From positions 42,616-106,615 of IMG/VR virus record IMGVR_UViG_3300044624_001054: a DNA stretch of 64,000 nucleotides. One strand, 5' to 3'. A program made the position numbers and the translations under genes. This DNA comes from a virus. The notes beneath the pieces were generated by a model. It was not told the DNA's origin, did no database searches, and saw nothing but the letters and a program-made list of their open reading frames with translations. Shown here piece after piece: positions 24,291 through 32,880 of the stretch. How positions within the stretch are numbered: position 1 is the first letter of the stretch; each line of letters opens with the position of its first letter.

Positions 24291-24296
24291 ATTATA
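24291..24296 (-). promoter_or_regulatory. TATAAT box placing the start at the ATG (leaderless)
   Basis: ACGGTATAATATAATT followed by ATG at 24284: the A is seven bases after the box. It sits between the helicase stop (24308) and the next gene. No -35 was recognised. Confidence 0.5.
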
Positions 24297-24307
24297 CCGT
24301 TTGTTAA

Positions 24308-25531
24308 CTATTCAATTGGATCTAATATTTCTTTAAACGTTCCTTTATCAAAGTCTATTTCTAGATAGAAGTCACCCATGTATCCATGACGATTCTTTCT
24401 AAATGCTGCCTCTAGAATATCTGAGTTAGCCTTACGCCCCATACTTAAAACCCAATCAGCATCATATGCAATTTGTCGTGACCATGCAACCTGACCAAGT
24501 TGTGGCACAGATTCTAGATCAGTAGAATCATCTGGAGTTGCTGACGCAATTGCAAGAATTGGTGTCTGCTGAGAGATAGCAAGAAGTTTTAATTCTCTAG
24601 ATAGATTCTTAATCTTTACTGTTTCATTCTGAGAAGTTCCAGCATTATCTGTCATCAACTGCAGGTAGTCCACAATAACAATGTCTGGCTGGTATTGATC
24701 TATCTTAGAGGCAATAAGGTTAGGTGTCATCTCTGCACCAGTATCATTAGAAATAATTTTAAAAGGCTGCTTATTATTCAGAGTTTTATCCGCCCATAGT
24801 TTAAACTCATTGTCATCTACTCTGCCTGCACTAAGTGCGCGATGACTAAAAAATCCATCTCCAATAATTGTAAAGATTCTATTACGAACCTCATACTCAG
24901 TCATTTCAAGGCTGATAACCATAGGCTTGTACCCATGCTTCCAGGCCTGTACTGCAAAGTACAATGCCAGCCAAGACTTTCCGATGGCTGGATAGGCGAG
25001 CAAGATCCCTAACTGACCTTTAGCAATACCCATAGGAAGGCATACGTCAAACGATGTGATATCTGTTTTGATACCCACCTCACCATTCTCCGCAGACTTT
25101 CTTGTCTTCTCAAAATAGGCCAAAGCATTATCTACATCTGTTACATCGATATCTCTAACCTTGGCTCCAATGCGAGCCATCTTTGCAACATCCTTAGAGA
25201 GTTCTTGAAGCGCTTTAGTTGTCTCGTTTTCATTTACCATCTGAGCAGTTCTACGCAAAGAAAGTCTAATAGATTCGTCTAGGTATGCTTGACGCAACTT
25301 ATCCATATGATAAACGGTTGGCCCAGACTCTACTGCATCAAAATCACGGAACCGCGTAGTAATGAGGCTGGCGTCTGGGACCTCTCTAGTTTGATCATAG
25401 TAATCTTTAATGAAGAGCCAAATGTCAGAGCAGTCTTTTATAAGTTCATCAGCATTGCTATCAAACATCACATGAATATCTTTGTTTTTACATACTGATG
25501 AAATAACCTCTATCTCTTCAAGATAGGCCAT
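24308..25531 (-). CDS. dnaB: DnaB-like replicative helicase
   Basis: 407 residues. The N-terminal helical domain is reduced. The RecA-like ATPase has a P-loop AYPAIGKS at 179-186, where the usual first Gly is Ala, and Walker B DIVIVDYLQLM with D288. MVISLEMTEYEVRNR is the DnaB motif H1a-like segment, and AFRKNRHG near the C-terminus the arginine-finger region. It unwinds the fork and recruits primase. It is shorter than host DnaB (about 450-470). Confidence 0.93.
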   Translation of the reverse strand: MAYLEEIEVISSVCKNKDIHVMFDSNADELIKDCSDIWLFIKDYYDQTREVPDASLITTRFRDFDAVESGPTVYHMDKLRQAYLDESIRLSLRRTAQMVNENETTKALQELSKDVAKMARIGAKVRDIDVTDVDNALAYFEKTRKSAENGEVGIKTDITSFDVCLPMGIAKGQLGILLAYPAIGKSWLALYFAVQAWKHGYKPMVISLEMTEYEVRNRIFTIIGDGFFSHRALSAGRVDDNEFKLWADKTLNNKQPFKIISNDTGAEMTPNLIASKIDQYQPDIVIVDYLQLMTDNAGTSQNETVKIKNLSRELKLLAISQQTPILAIASATPDDSTDLESVPQLGQVAWSRQIAYDADWVLSMGRKANSDILEAAFRKNRHGYMGDFYLEIDFDKGTFKEILDPIE

Positions 25532-25856
25532 TTAAATACTCCGCTCTTAGTTGACGAGTTTTCTCTCTTGACTCCGCCCTGATTCTATCATCTTTTTCTG
25601 AGGACAGTCTAGATAAATGTATAGTAGAAAAATTATTATAGAACCATGACAAAGAGTGACCCTCACGGCTTGTTTTGAAATAAAAAGTAAGTGTTTTACA
25701 CACTTCATCTCTGCCAAAGTCTTCGACAAGTGAGGACATACCCCACTTTTCCTTATACTTATTTAGGACGGGGCTCTGCCCATACTTTATCCTATATAGA
25801 CCAGAGTAATCTGACAATAATGAATATGCTTCTTTATCGCTTTTACTTGCTGCCAC
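25518..25856 (-). CDS. Possible helicase-loading or replisome accessory protein
   Basis: 112 residues, helical, basic, starting with GTG at 25856. Features are LSDYSGLYRIKYGQSP, then FYFKTSREGHSLSWFYNNFS, and a charged C-terminal helix (SEKDDRIRAESREKTRQLRAE). It overlaps the helicase start by 14 bases. Small helical proteins at this position are often helicase loaders; no homology was recognised, so this is inference from place. Confidence 0.5.
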   Translation of the reverse strand: MAASKSDKEAYSLLSDYSGLYRIKYGQSPVLNKYKEKWGMSSLVEDFGRDEVCKTLTFYFKTSREGHSLSWFYNNFSTIHLSRLSSEKDDRIRAESREKTRQLRAEYLNGLS

Positions 25857-26061
25857 TTAAATCTGCCTCAATCTCTTGAACACGGCGGATAAGTTGCTCT
25901 TCTACAAAATCATAAACTCTGTCCATGGCCTGGGATACCGTTTCGTGATTACGAACATAATCTTCTACCCCAAGATCTACATGAATGTTTTCATAATTTC
26001 CGAGATTTCGTACGAACTTCAATCCCACCTTCACCCTCGTCAGGTTCATCTCCTGGCTCAT
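25843..26061 (-). CDS. Conserved small phage protein
   Basis: 72 residues. The pattern NLTRVKVGLKFVRNLGNYENIHVDLGVED, followed by a helix (AMDRVYDFVEEQLIRRVQEIE), is one I associate with small replication-region phage proteins of unknown function. The ATG at 26061 has GGAG eight bases ahead, despite a 71-base overlap with the gene upstream. Confidence 0.6.
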   Translation of the reverse strand: MSQEMNLTRVKVGLKFVRNLGNYENIHVDLGVEDYVRNHETVSQAMDRVYDFVEEQLIRRVQEIEADLSGSK

Positions 26062-26311
26062 CTAATGTCTCCAATCCCGTAGTAAATCCAATTGGATTAC
26101 TTTTCTCTTCTTCTTCATCTCCACCTAAATATCTGGCTAAATCATACCATGCTCTTGCCACCTTGAGCAATCCATCTGAGTCATGCGATTCTTTTGCAAT
26201 GTTTCCTGCACGCATCAATGTCAGCGAGCAGGCTAGCAAGGCGCTTTCTGTAGATATTGTTTCACCGATAAAGTCTATTAACTCATCTTCTTCAGTTTTC
26301 TTTTTAACCAT
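25991..26311 (-). CDS. Hypothetical acidic protein
   Basis: 106 residues from ATG 26311, which forms TAATG with the upstream stop. It is helical at first (ALLACSLTLMRAGNIAKE, then GLLKVARAWYDLARYLGG) and then strongly acidic (GDEEEEK; DEPGDEPDEGEGG). Its end is encoded in overlap with the next gene. An acidic tail could bind a DNA-binding partner. No family was recognised. Confidence 0.6.
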   Translation of the reverse strand: MVKKKTEEDELIDFIGETISTESALLACSLTLMRAGNIAKESHDSDGLLKVARAWYDLARYLGGDEEEEKSNPIGFTTGLETLDEPGDEPDEGEGGIEVRTKSRKL

Positions 26312-26844
26312 TAAAAATCTACCGTCCTCCACACAGGAATATAGTCTCCATTTTCTGTTTGGACGTAGAGAACGTCCCTGCGTCCAAGTCTAGCATCTAC
26401 CTCGTCTTTTGTCACGGTTCTATGGAGTGGAGTTATTGCCCCATCTTTTCTTGGTCGCCCATAATGGACATTTGCAAAATAGTCCTGAATGTCTAAAATG
26501 TCATCTTCATTAAAATAAAATTTACCGTTAGGTCCAGACTGTTGTGGACGTTTAATATTACCCTCTGTAATTGCTATTCTAATTCTTTCTGGGTGGCGGC
26601 TGACCATCTTAGCCACTTCATTAATAAGATATGCTTTCTTAGAGTGTTTTTTCATAGTCTTATATGGATATCTAATCATCTTATCTTGAATAAAGTTCCA
26701 TGTTGTAGCAACGTCTGCGGGTATATTAATATGAAGGATATGATGCAACTCGCCGTTGATAAATATTTTACGGCGGCGTTTAGGGGTTTTTAATACCCCA
26801 TATCTCTTCCCATCAGGTACAGAGTCTCTTTCTTCATTATCCAT
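26311..26844 (-). CDS. DNA-binding protein with MerR/excisionase-like helix-turn-helix
   Basis: 177 residues. The central part, KAYLINEVAKMVSRHPERIR then AITEGNIKRP...GKFYFNEDDILDIQDYFA, is a winged helix-turn-helix of MerR/excisionase type. Flanks are basic (KTPKRRRKIFINGE), and the C-terminus is mixed beta. It may be a transcription regulator or a replication-origin binding protein, given its place upstream of helicase and primase. Confidence 0.65.
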   Translation of the reverse strand: MDNEERDSVPDGKRYGVLKTPKRRRKIFINGELHHILHINIPADVATTWNFIQDKMIRYPYKTMKKHSKKAYLINEVAKMVSRHPERIRIAITEGNIKRPQQSGPNGKFYFNEDDILDIQDYFANVHYGRPRKDGAITPLHRTVTKDEVDARLGRRDVLYVQTENGDYIPVWRTVDF

Positions 26845-26981
26845 CTTCCAAAGCCTCCATATTTTTCTGGGTATCTAAGCGACCATCTTTTACCACAACG
26901 TAAACAGTATAACTCAACATGTATCTCTGAACCCAAAGTCCTATCCACCATGACTTTGCCGTCACATTTCTTACATAACAT
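26790..26981 (-). CDS. Zinc-ribbon small protein
   Basis: 63 residues. MLCKKCDGKVMVDRT and ELYCLRCGKRWSL form a classic CxxC...CxxC zinc ribbon, and the rest is basic and aromatic. It shares a base with the phosphoesterase stop and overlaps the next gene by 55 bases, so its last third is dual-coded. Confidence 0.65.
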   Translation of the reverse strand: MLCKKCDGKVMVDRTLGSEIHVELYCLRCGKRWSLRYPEKYGGFGRWIMKKETLYLMGRDMGY

Positions 26982-27736
26982 TATGCAGTAAATACCTTTC
27001 CATCTACCACACAGGTATAGTCATGAATCTGAATCAACTGGATATGGGGGTAATCATTTACAACATGCGCTACAGCGAATCCTGGCTGCCAATTCTTTCC
27101 AATGGAATAGTCCATTGCATCTTCATCACAAAGATGACCAATTTCATACCCTCTCAATTTTTGTCCGGTGATATGATAGGTTTGGAAGTAGGCTCCCATG
27201 CGGTGCGAATGGCCGCGTACAAGAGAAACGCCCCAATTATTAACATCGTTACGAACAGATTCTCCAGCGTGCTTAGAGATAGACTCGCCGTGATGAGCAT
27301 AGATATCGCCAAATCTTTTAACAGGAGGATCTTGGTATAGGTGCCACTCAAAACCCACCTTAGAGTACTCATAAAGTGAGTCTGGTGTGACTACATCTAA
27401 AAAGGCTGGCGCTTTCTTTGCCAGATAGTCCCCGTGACGAGTCCAGCCATGATTCCCATCATGAAAATGGCAATCAGCCTTGGGGACGATAGCCCTGATA
27501 TCTTGAAGGAATTTTCTAGTTCCATCTACACCTCCATCATTAATTGATACCGACATTTCTGCTGGTTTATCAGCCGCCCAGCGGCTAGTTGAATCAGCAT
27601 CGTCAATGTCGCCAAGTAGATCTACGGCATCTGGCTTAAACCACTTCATTACCTTAAGAAATAATTCTACCTTGCGCGGGTCATGTCGTGGAAAGTGTAC
27701 ATCAGATACCATCATCCACTTAAGATCGTTTGTCAT
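26981..27736 (-). CDS. Calcineurin-like metallophosphoesterase
   Basis: 251 residues. Metal-binding motifs occur in order: MVSDVHFPRH (D12, H14), VDLLGDIDDAD, FHDGNHGWTRHGD (Asn-His), YAHHGES and RGHSHRMG. It is the full two-metal set. Such phage enzymes hydrolyse phosphodiesters or phosphomonoesters; some resemble SbcD/Mre11 but none of that family's extra domains is present. It overlaps the HNH gene by 17 bases. Confidence 0.88.
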   Translation of the reverse strand: MTNDLKWMMVSDVHFPRHDPRKVELFLKVMKWFKPDAVDLLGDIDDADSTSRWAADKPAEMSVSINDGGVDGTRKFLQDIRAIVPKADCHFHDGNHGWTRHGDYLAKKAPAFLDVVTPDSLYEYSKVGFEWHLYQDPPVKRFGDIYAHHGESISKHAGESVRNDVNNWGVSLVRGHSHRMGAYFQTYHITGQKLRGYEIGHLCDEDAMDYSIGKNWQPGFAVAHVVNDYPHIQLIQIHDYTCVVDGKVFTA

Positions 27737-28181
27737 TATTCGCCTTTCGTCGGCATATTCGTGAGCAAAAGTCCCATAAATGTTCTTTAATTACAGGAAC
27801 GGTGTAAATCTTACCACACCAGCCACAGGTCTTGTCAACCTTTATGGCTTTGCAATTCGCCCTACATTTTATTCTGTTCTTCATTAGGGACGGAGATCCA
27901 TAAAATTCTATCCCACAATACTTACATATCTTCTTAGTCCATGACGGATTAAGTTTATACATAGATACAGTTTTCATGCCATGCGCTTTATCATGCTCGC
28001 GGCGGTGGCACACAAAAAGATTTTCTAATCTATTATCTGTTTTTATTTCATTTATATGATGTACTGACTCATAATCTTTTAACTTCCTGCCTAGAAATTT
28101 TTCCATAACGAGAATATGCTCATAGTACAAACCGTTGATAGATTTAGGATGATCGGAAGGTATTAATTTATAGCCAGACAT
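27720..28181 (-). CDS. HNH endonuclease with extra zinc fingers (homing-type)
   Basis: 153 residues. The HNH core is ESVHHINEIKTDNRLENL then FVCHRREHDKAHG. It is followed by two treble-clef-like zinc sites (CKYCGIEF...CRANC and CGWCGKIYT...CSRIC). This combination is typical of free-standing phage homing endonucleases, where the fingers help DNA recognition. It is inserted between structural and replication blocks, a common location. Confidence 0.88.
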   Translation of the reverse strand: MSGYKLIPSDHPKSINGLYYEHILVMEKFLGRKLKDYESVHHINEIKTDNRLENLFVCHRREHDKAHGMKTVSMYKLNPSWTKKICKYCGIEFYGSPSLMKNRIKCRANCKAIKVDKTCGWCGKIYTVPVIKEHLWDFCSRICRRKANNDKRS

Positions 28182-28184
28182 TAA

Positions 28185-28622
28185 TTATTTAGATGTATAC
28201 CCAAAAGCAACATAGTTTACTTTTACGTTCGTTGTATTAGTTCTTTTTCTAATTAACTTAACTCTGCAATCAAAGTTGCTGTTGGTGGTCTTTGTTACTA
28301 TAAGGTAACCGATTGGTACGCTCCCACCCGCTTCTGGATCTACTAATGTTGCTAATACTATGGGGTTTTCGTTACTGAAATTAGTATTACCCTGAAAGCC
28401 TATAGTTTCGGTTTTTCCCGTCTGATTTTCAGGAATAGTAATTTCTCGACTCCCAAATATAATCAGAGGTTTATTCTTAGGATTTCCACCTAGGCCAACT
28501 ATTTCAATAATGCTATCGTCGCCCTCTTCAGGGACCTTAATTGAATTTATAGATTCAATTATTTTATTTAAAAGTTCATAGGTAAAGGGCTGCCCATCTG
28601 AAATACTATTAAGACGACTCAT
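28185..28622 (-). CDS. Putative tail appendage protein
   Basis: 145 residues. A helical start (FTYELLNKIIESINSIKVPEE) is followed by a beta-sandwich with PKNKPLIIFGSREITIPEN, RVKLIRKRTNTTNVKVNYVAFGYTSK at the end. Such a short-stem-plus-sandwich form is common in fibre tips. It is downstream of three coiled-coil genes and one fibronectin-type protein. No specific family was recognised. Confidence 0.55.
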   Translation of the reverse strand: MSRLNSISDGQPFTYELLNKIIESINSIKVPEEGDDSIIEIVGLGGNPKNKPLIIFGSREITIPENQTGKTETIGFQGNTNFSNENPIVLATLVDPEAGGSVPIGYLIVTKTTNSNFDCRVKLIRKRTNTTNVKVNYVAFGYTSK

Positions 28623-28779
28623 CTAATTTAGCCTCAAGTTCAATGATCTTCTTGTCGCGTGCCTGAATTTGCTCAGTAGCCTGAGCCTTCATTACTGCTA
28701 GTTTTGTTTCATAGTCGCTAGTCATTTGACCAATGCGCTGTTGTAGTTCCTGGACAATAAGTTCTAGTGTTTGTGACAT
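28609..28779 (-). CDS. 56-residue coiled-coil protein
   Basis: A short frame, MSQTLELIVQELQQRIGQM at the start, and a long heptad helix (KLAVMKAQATEQIQARDKK). GGGAG lies five bases ahead of the ATG. Both ends overlap neighbours by a few bases, matching tight packing. It is the third of three successive small coiled-coil proteins. They may form stalk or chaperone trimers for the fibre proteins. Confidence 0.7.
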   Translation of the reverse strand: MSQTLELIVQELQQRIGQMTSDYETKLAVMKAQATEQIQARDKKIIELEAKLDESS

Positions 28780-29004
28780 TTATGCTCCCTCAATAGTGGC
28801 TAGTTCTTCCTCTAAGGCTAAAATCTTTTCATCAGCCTCTTGTAATTGTATTGTAAAAGAATCAATGTTGGCCTGGTTAGGCATAGTAACTGCACTTTCA
28901 GCAATTAAAGATACTTCAACATTGTATCTGCTATATGCCAGATTTTTAATATTCTGACGTAATATGTGAACTTTTTCTTCTATACTTAAAATTTCTTCAT
29001 TCAT
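28780..29004 (-). CDS. Small coiled-coil protein
   Basis: 74 residues, two heptad helices (ILSIEEKVHILRQNIKNL and IQLQEADEKILALEEELA) joined by a short loop, so probably a helical hairpin. GGAGG lies right before ATG. TATAAT occurs just upstream of that site. It is one of three adjacent coiled-coil genes. Function is unknown. Confidence 0.7.
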   Translation of the reverse strand: MNEEILSIEEKVHILRQNIKNLAYSRYNVEVSLIAESAVTMPNQANIDSFTIQLQEADEKILALEEELATIEGA

Positions 29005-29031
29005 GGTTCCTCCATTATACTATTTTTTATT

Positions 29032-29235
29032 TTAGAGTCCAGTTAAAACGCTATTAAGGTACTGAATTTTTGAATTAATACTATTAATTTGATTATTAGT
29101 AGATTCTATCCATCCATCGCTTCCTGATCCTACAAAATTTTCTGCTGCTAGTTCTTGTTCTAAGTAATACTTAGTTGACTCTAAATTTTTAATTAAATTA
29201 TTAATTATTTGAGCCTTTTCTTCCTTAGTTAACAT
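29032..29235 (-). CDS. Small coiled-coil protein
   Basis: 67 residues from ATG 29235 (MLTKEEKAQIINNL), which has AAAGG about nine bases ahead. It is a helical hairpin (LIKNLESTKYYLEQELAAE, loop GSGSDGW, then NNQINSINSKIQYLNSVL). It is alike in layout to the next gene downstream, suggesting duplication with divergence. Confidence 0.7.
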   Translation of the reverse strand: MLTKEEKAQIINNLIKNLESTKYYLEQELAAENFVGSGSDGWIESTNNQINSINSKIQYLNSVLTGL

Positions 29236-29259
29236 GTTTATTCTACCTTTCATTATTTA

Positions 29260-31437
29260 TTATGCTGGGATTGCTATAGTATTAGACTGAGCCTGGAAGC
29301 CCTGGATTCCACCAGTCCTTGTCGCTATAACAATACAATACATGTTTCTTCCCCTCATTGCAGACGTAATGGAAAGGGTCTGACCACTTCCCGCAACAGC
29401 GCCGTTGCCAAAGTACCAAGTATATGAAAAAGATAAGGTTCCTGTTGGAGAATTAGTTACCTCTCCAATTCCTGCAAAATAACCTTGCCTTGTACTGGTA
29501 ACTCGCGTAGTTGCTGATGGCTGTGCAGTCCATGTTCCTGAAGTACATGTAACGCTTACGAGTGCATTTCTTGATGCTACTGGCGCTGCTGTATTAAGTG
29601 GTGGGATAACAATTGTATAAAATCCATCGCCCCATACACCGTCAAAATTAAACCCTCCATTAGTTACAATTCCGGTGTACCCCCATGAAGAATTATAATT
29701 AGAATGTGTAACATCATAGCCAAAGTTGGTTCTTGTTGATGATAGTGATGGGTCAAGCGCGGGGGATAAACCAACTGTAACACTACTTTGAGCAGAAGGA
29801 TTTCCAGTTACTGCTGCCTGAGCCGTTATAGTTACAGATCCATTAAATGCTCCAGTATTTAATGTGTTAGTAGCCTCCCCAGATGAATTTGTGGTGGTCG
29901 ATGATTGAGCAAGACTAGTTCCCGTCAATGCTGTTAATGACCAATTAACAGTAACTCCCGATTGAGAAACGTTATTTCCTGATATGTTTTTTAATTGCGC
30001 TGATACTCCCAATGAACTGAATGTAGTAATTGTAGCGGTTGCAGGAGTTAGGGTTATGCTAAATACAGTATTATTAGTAGTTAAATTAGCATAGGTATAG
30101 TCTGGACTATTGCCAGCATCACTTCTAGCAAATATTCTAAAGTTATAGGCGGTATTTGCAGTTAGCACTATTCCCTGCGAGGATATATTAAGTGATGTAG
30201 CATTTGCCACTATTTCATTACTTATTAATGACCATGTTGAAGAACTTGCTAATTTATACTGTATAGTATATCCAGTTCTTGTTGTACAGTTTGCAGTAGC
30301 ATGGGTCCAGTTAAGTGTAGCACTCTCTCCGTAAGTTGATGATGTTGCACTAAAACTTGGAACATTGCTAATAGATGCCGGAAGAGTATTTATGTCGATA
30401 GTTTGAACTGGAGTTTCAGTATTATCTAGGCTTCTTCCAAATATTTCTATCCTATAAATACCAGCAGTTGGACTATTTAAATACCCATAAGGAGTAAGAC
30501 TTATAAATGATTTAGAGTTTTGAGGAGATACAAAATTAAAGTTTTGTGTGTTCCCAAAAATAGGCATCCCTTGTTGAAACTGTATTGCCTCTGAAATACT
30601 TATAACTCCATTATCAATATCAGCATTATTTGTCCATGTTGCTGTAATTGAATTACAAGTAGATGTTGCAGAAAAGTTTGTAATTTGTGGATTATATCCT
30701 GCAGGAGTAGTTCTTATAACTTCTGACGTAGTGTATAAGAATTGTCCCGATCTTCGAATTCCAACAGTTACTCTATACTGGGTAGATCCTGCTAATGGTG
30801 GGGAAATACCTCCGCTTGCTGACCTTTTTGTTGAAGAAACTCCTTGCTCAAAGGTGCTACCTGACGGACCTGGGTTAACAGGGTTGGCATATATTGTATA
30901 CTCTTCCTGGCCTACAGCATCCCATGTTACTGAATATGATGTTGTCGTAATGGTTGCAGAAGTAATATTAACCGATAAAGCAATTGGGCTAATTGGATTG
31001 CTTACTACTGAAACAGAATTTTGAGTAATAGATGTTGCAGTAGCCTTTATTGTGTATGTTCCTGGAGATGGAACATAAAATCTAATATAATACTCATACC
31101 CCTCTAATATAAATGAATAATCAAAGTTTTGAGTTTGGATAGGAGTTCCGGTAGCAGTACTTCCAGAATATAATTCACCAACCATGCTTTCTAGTTCTGA
31201 AGTATTTAGAATCATCTGAACATAAAATCTATCTACAGTATTTACTTCCTCCCAACTTCCATTATCTATAACATTTACTAATGGAATAATTGGATCTGGA
31301 AATACTACCTTCCACCCCATATCATATACATAGCCAACCTTAGTAGTTTTCCAACCATTGTCGTATATTGATATTGCCGCTGGATTCTTCCAGTTTGGAT
31401 TATTTGGGTCTGATGATGTTTGTAATCTAAATGGCAT
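29260..31437 (-). CDS. Fibronectin type III/Ig-domain virion protein
   Basis: 725 residues, almost all beta. The start (DNGWKTTKVGYVYDMGWKVVF) is a short tail-attachment-like motif. Fibronectin-III-like modules occupy about 155-245 (YSVTWDAVGQEEYTIY), 250-350 and 355-460 (ATLNWTHATANC...GYTIQYKL). A Big_1-like domain follows near 470-560 (GVTVNWSLTA...SSGEATNTLNTG). The C-terminus is another Ig-like fold. Such domains on virions aid weak surface binding. Confidence 0.8.
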   Translation of the reverse strand: MPFRLQTSSDPNNPNWKNPAAISIYDNGWKTTKVGYVYDMGWKVVFPDPIIPLVNVIDNGSWEEVNTVDRFYVQMILNTSELESMVGELYSGSTATGTPIQTQNFDYSFILEGYEYYIRFYVPSPGTYTIKATATSITQNSVSVVSNPISPIALSVNITSATITTTSYSVTWDAVGQEEYTIYANPVNPGPSGSTFEQGVSSTKRSASGGISPPLAGSTQYRVTVGIRRSGQFLYTTSEVIRTTPAGYNPQITNFSATSTCNSITATWTNNADIDNGVISISEAIQFQQGMPIFGNTQNFNFVSPQNSKSFISLTPYGYLNSPTAGIYRIEIFGRSLDNTETPVQTIDINTLPASISNVPSFSATSSTYGESATLNWTHATANCTTRTGYTIQYKLASSSTWSLISNEIVANATSLNISSQGIVLTANTAYNFRIFARSDAGNSPDYTYANLTTNNTVFSITLTPATATITTFSSLGVSAQLKNISGNNVSQSGVTVNWSLTALTGTSLAQSSTTTNSSGEATNTLNTGAFNGSVTITAQAAVTGNPSAQSSVTVGLSPALDPSLSSTRTNFGYDVTHSNYNSSWGYTGIVTNGGFNFDGVWGDGFYTIVIPPLNTAAPVASRNALVSVTCTSGTWTAQPSATTRVTSTRQGYFAGIGEVTNSPTGTLSFSYTWYFGNGAVAGSGQTLSITSAMRGRNMYCIVIATRTGGIQGFQAQSNTIAIPA

Positions 31438-31475
31438 ATTATTATCCTATCAAATTATTTCGAAAATATCAATAT

Positions 31476-31481
31476 ATTATA
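31476..31481 (-). promoter_or_regulatory. TATAAT box upstream of the fibronectin-domain gene
   Basis: GTATGTATAATATATTGA on the minus strand, covering the end of the gene upstream. A start near 31469 gives a leader of about 32 bases containing AGGAT. No -35 was recognised. Confidence 0.4.
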
Positions 31482-32880
31482 CATACCTTAAGTATATATC
31501 TCCTTGGGCTGCGCCCGTAGGGAGAGTAGTGCTAGTTCCATATTTAATAGTATTGCCATTATTTGGGGTATCCGTTCCATTTTTATATCTATTGGCTATA
31601 GTTCCTGGTGTTTCAATCGGCTCACCATTAATTGTAACCGCTCCGTTAGTTCCAGTTTTTAAATTAATATTACTTCCCGCCCCTTGAGCATGTATTAATA
31701 TTTGACCTGGAGTATCGGTAGGGCTAGCATCTACTGCATTTGCCCTAATAACTAAAGTATTTGGGTAGGCTGTTCCTTCTCCACCCTCATCGTCAGAAAC
31801 TTCCCACCCAAGGTTAGCCCTTTGTCTAGAAGATGAATCTAGCCATCTTATTTTAGCAGGGTCTCCAGCAGCAGCCTTTAAAAATATATCCTTTCCATCT
31901 GATGATAAAATAGAATAAGTATCAGTCACGCTTGCCTGCGTCCCTGATGAATATCTTGTGTACCCAATAGATGCAGAAACACCCTCAATTATCAAGCCCG
32001 TACTTGTTACTTGTCCTTTAAAAAATGCAAAACCATCTCTATCTATTCTAAAGTTTGGAGCGGCTAAAGATCCATGGTCTAAATTAATTAACATTCCAGC
32101 AGAAGAAAATGCACTACCTGTTCCTGGGCCAGAATAACCTCCTGATTTAATATTTCCTGTTGAAATATTTCCACCAGTAATTGTAGTATTATTGGTAACT
32201 ATATCTCCAGCCGCCCCGCCATCATCAATTTTTCCATTTAACTCTGATTGCGTGGCATATCCACCTATCGTTACCGTTCCAGTATCTGCATCTATATTAA
32301 AGGTTTGCACCCCAGAAGTATTATATGAAGTAAATCCAGAATTATTTAAAACTATTCCGCCTGTTGTGGCAGCAGTTTCAGAAGTAAGAAGCCCACCATT
32401 TACTATGAGATTTCCAGATATTTCACCCTCTGTTGCCTCAATCCTACCTCTAACCGCCACGTTTGTAAAAATGGCATTTCCTTCAGCCGTGATCCCCCAC
32501 CCTTGGGAACCAAGAATTTTTTCCGACCAGTCTTCATAAACTACAGCAACCTGATCTGTTTCGCTATACTCTTCAGAAACAGTATTACCTGATTCATCAA
32601 TGTAATTAATTGTTACTAGGTCAGTATTCTCAATAGCAGGATCATCAAACTCTACTGAAACTACTGGATAGTACTGACCGCCTGCTTCTATTTGTATGAG
32701 ATACCCAGGCTTAATATCAATTGCATCTATGTTTCCGTCAAACTTTGGAATAGAGCCATCAAAATTAAATGAGGATAGCATTGGAGTGTTAAGTTTAAAA
32801 GTTCCATCTGGATCTATAAATGCTGGTAGTGGCTGGAACTGAAGGTTAATTTCCTGAGGATCAAAGGTGTTCTCAGACAT
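31477..32880 (-). CDS. Tail fibre/tip-associated protein
   Basis: 467 residues. The middle (GWGITAEGNAIFTNVAVRGRI then EATEGEISGNLIVNGG) is a repeat-like beta-helix segment seen at the C-terminal regions of siphophage tail tip/fibre proteins, and YATQSELNGKIDDGG is another such linker. The C-terminal part is Gly/Thr rich. It shares one base with the gene upstream. A receptor-contact or fibre-base role is likely. Confidence 0.7.
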   Translation of the reverse strand: MSENTFDPQEINLQFQPLPAFIDPDGTFKLNTPMLSSFNFDGSIPKFDGNIDAIDIKPGYLIQIEAGGQYYPVVSVEFDDPAIENTDLVTINYIDESGNTVSEEYSETDQVAVVYEDWSEKILGSQGWGITAEGNAIFTNVAVRGRIEATEGEISGNLIVNGGLLTSETAATTGGIVLNNSGFTSYNTSGVQTFNIDADTGTVTIGGYATQSELNGKIDDGGAAGDIVTNNTTITGGNISTGNIKSGGYSGPGTGSAFSSAGMLINLDHGSLAAPNFRIDRDGFAFFKGQVTSTGLIIEGVSASIGYTRYSSGTQASVTDTYSILSSDGKDIFLKAAAGDPAKIRWLDSSSRQRANLGWEVSDDEGGEGTAYPNTLVIRANAVDASPTDTPGQILIHAQGAGSNINLKTGTNGAVTINGEPIETPGTIANRYKNGTDTPNNGNTIKYGTSTTLPTGAAQGDIYLRYV

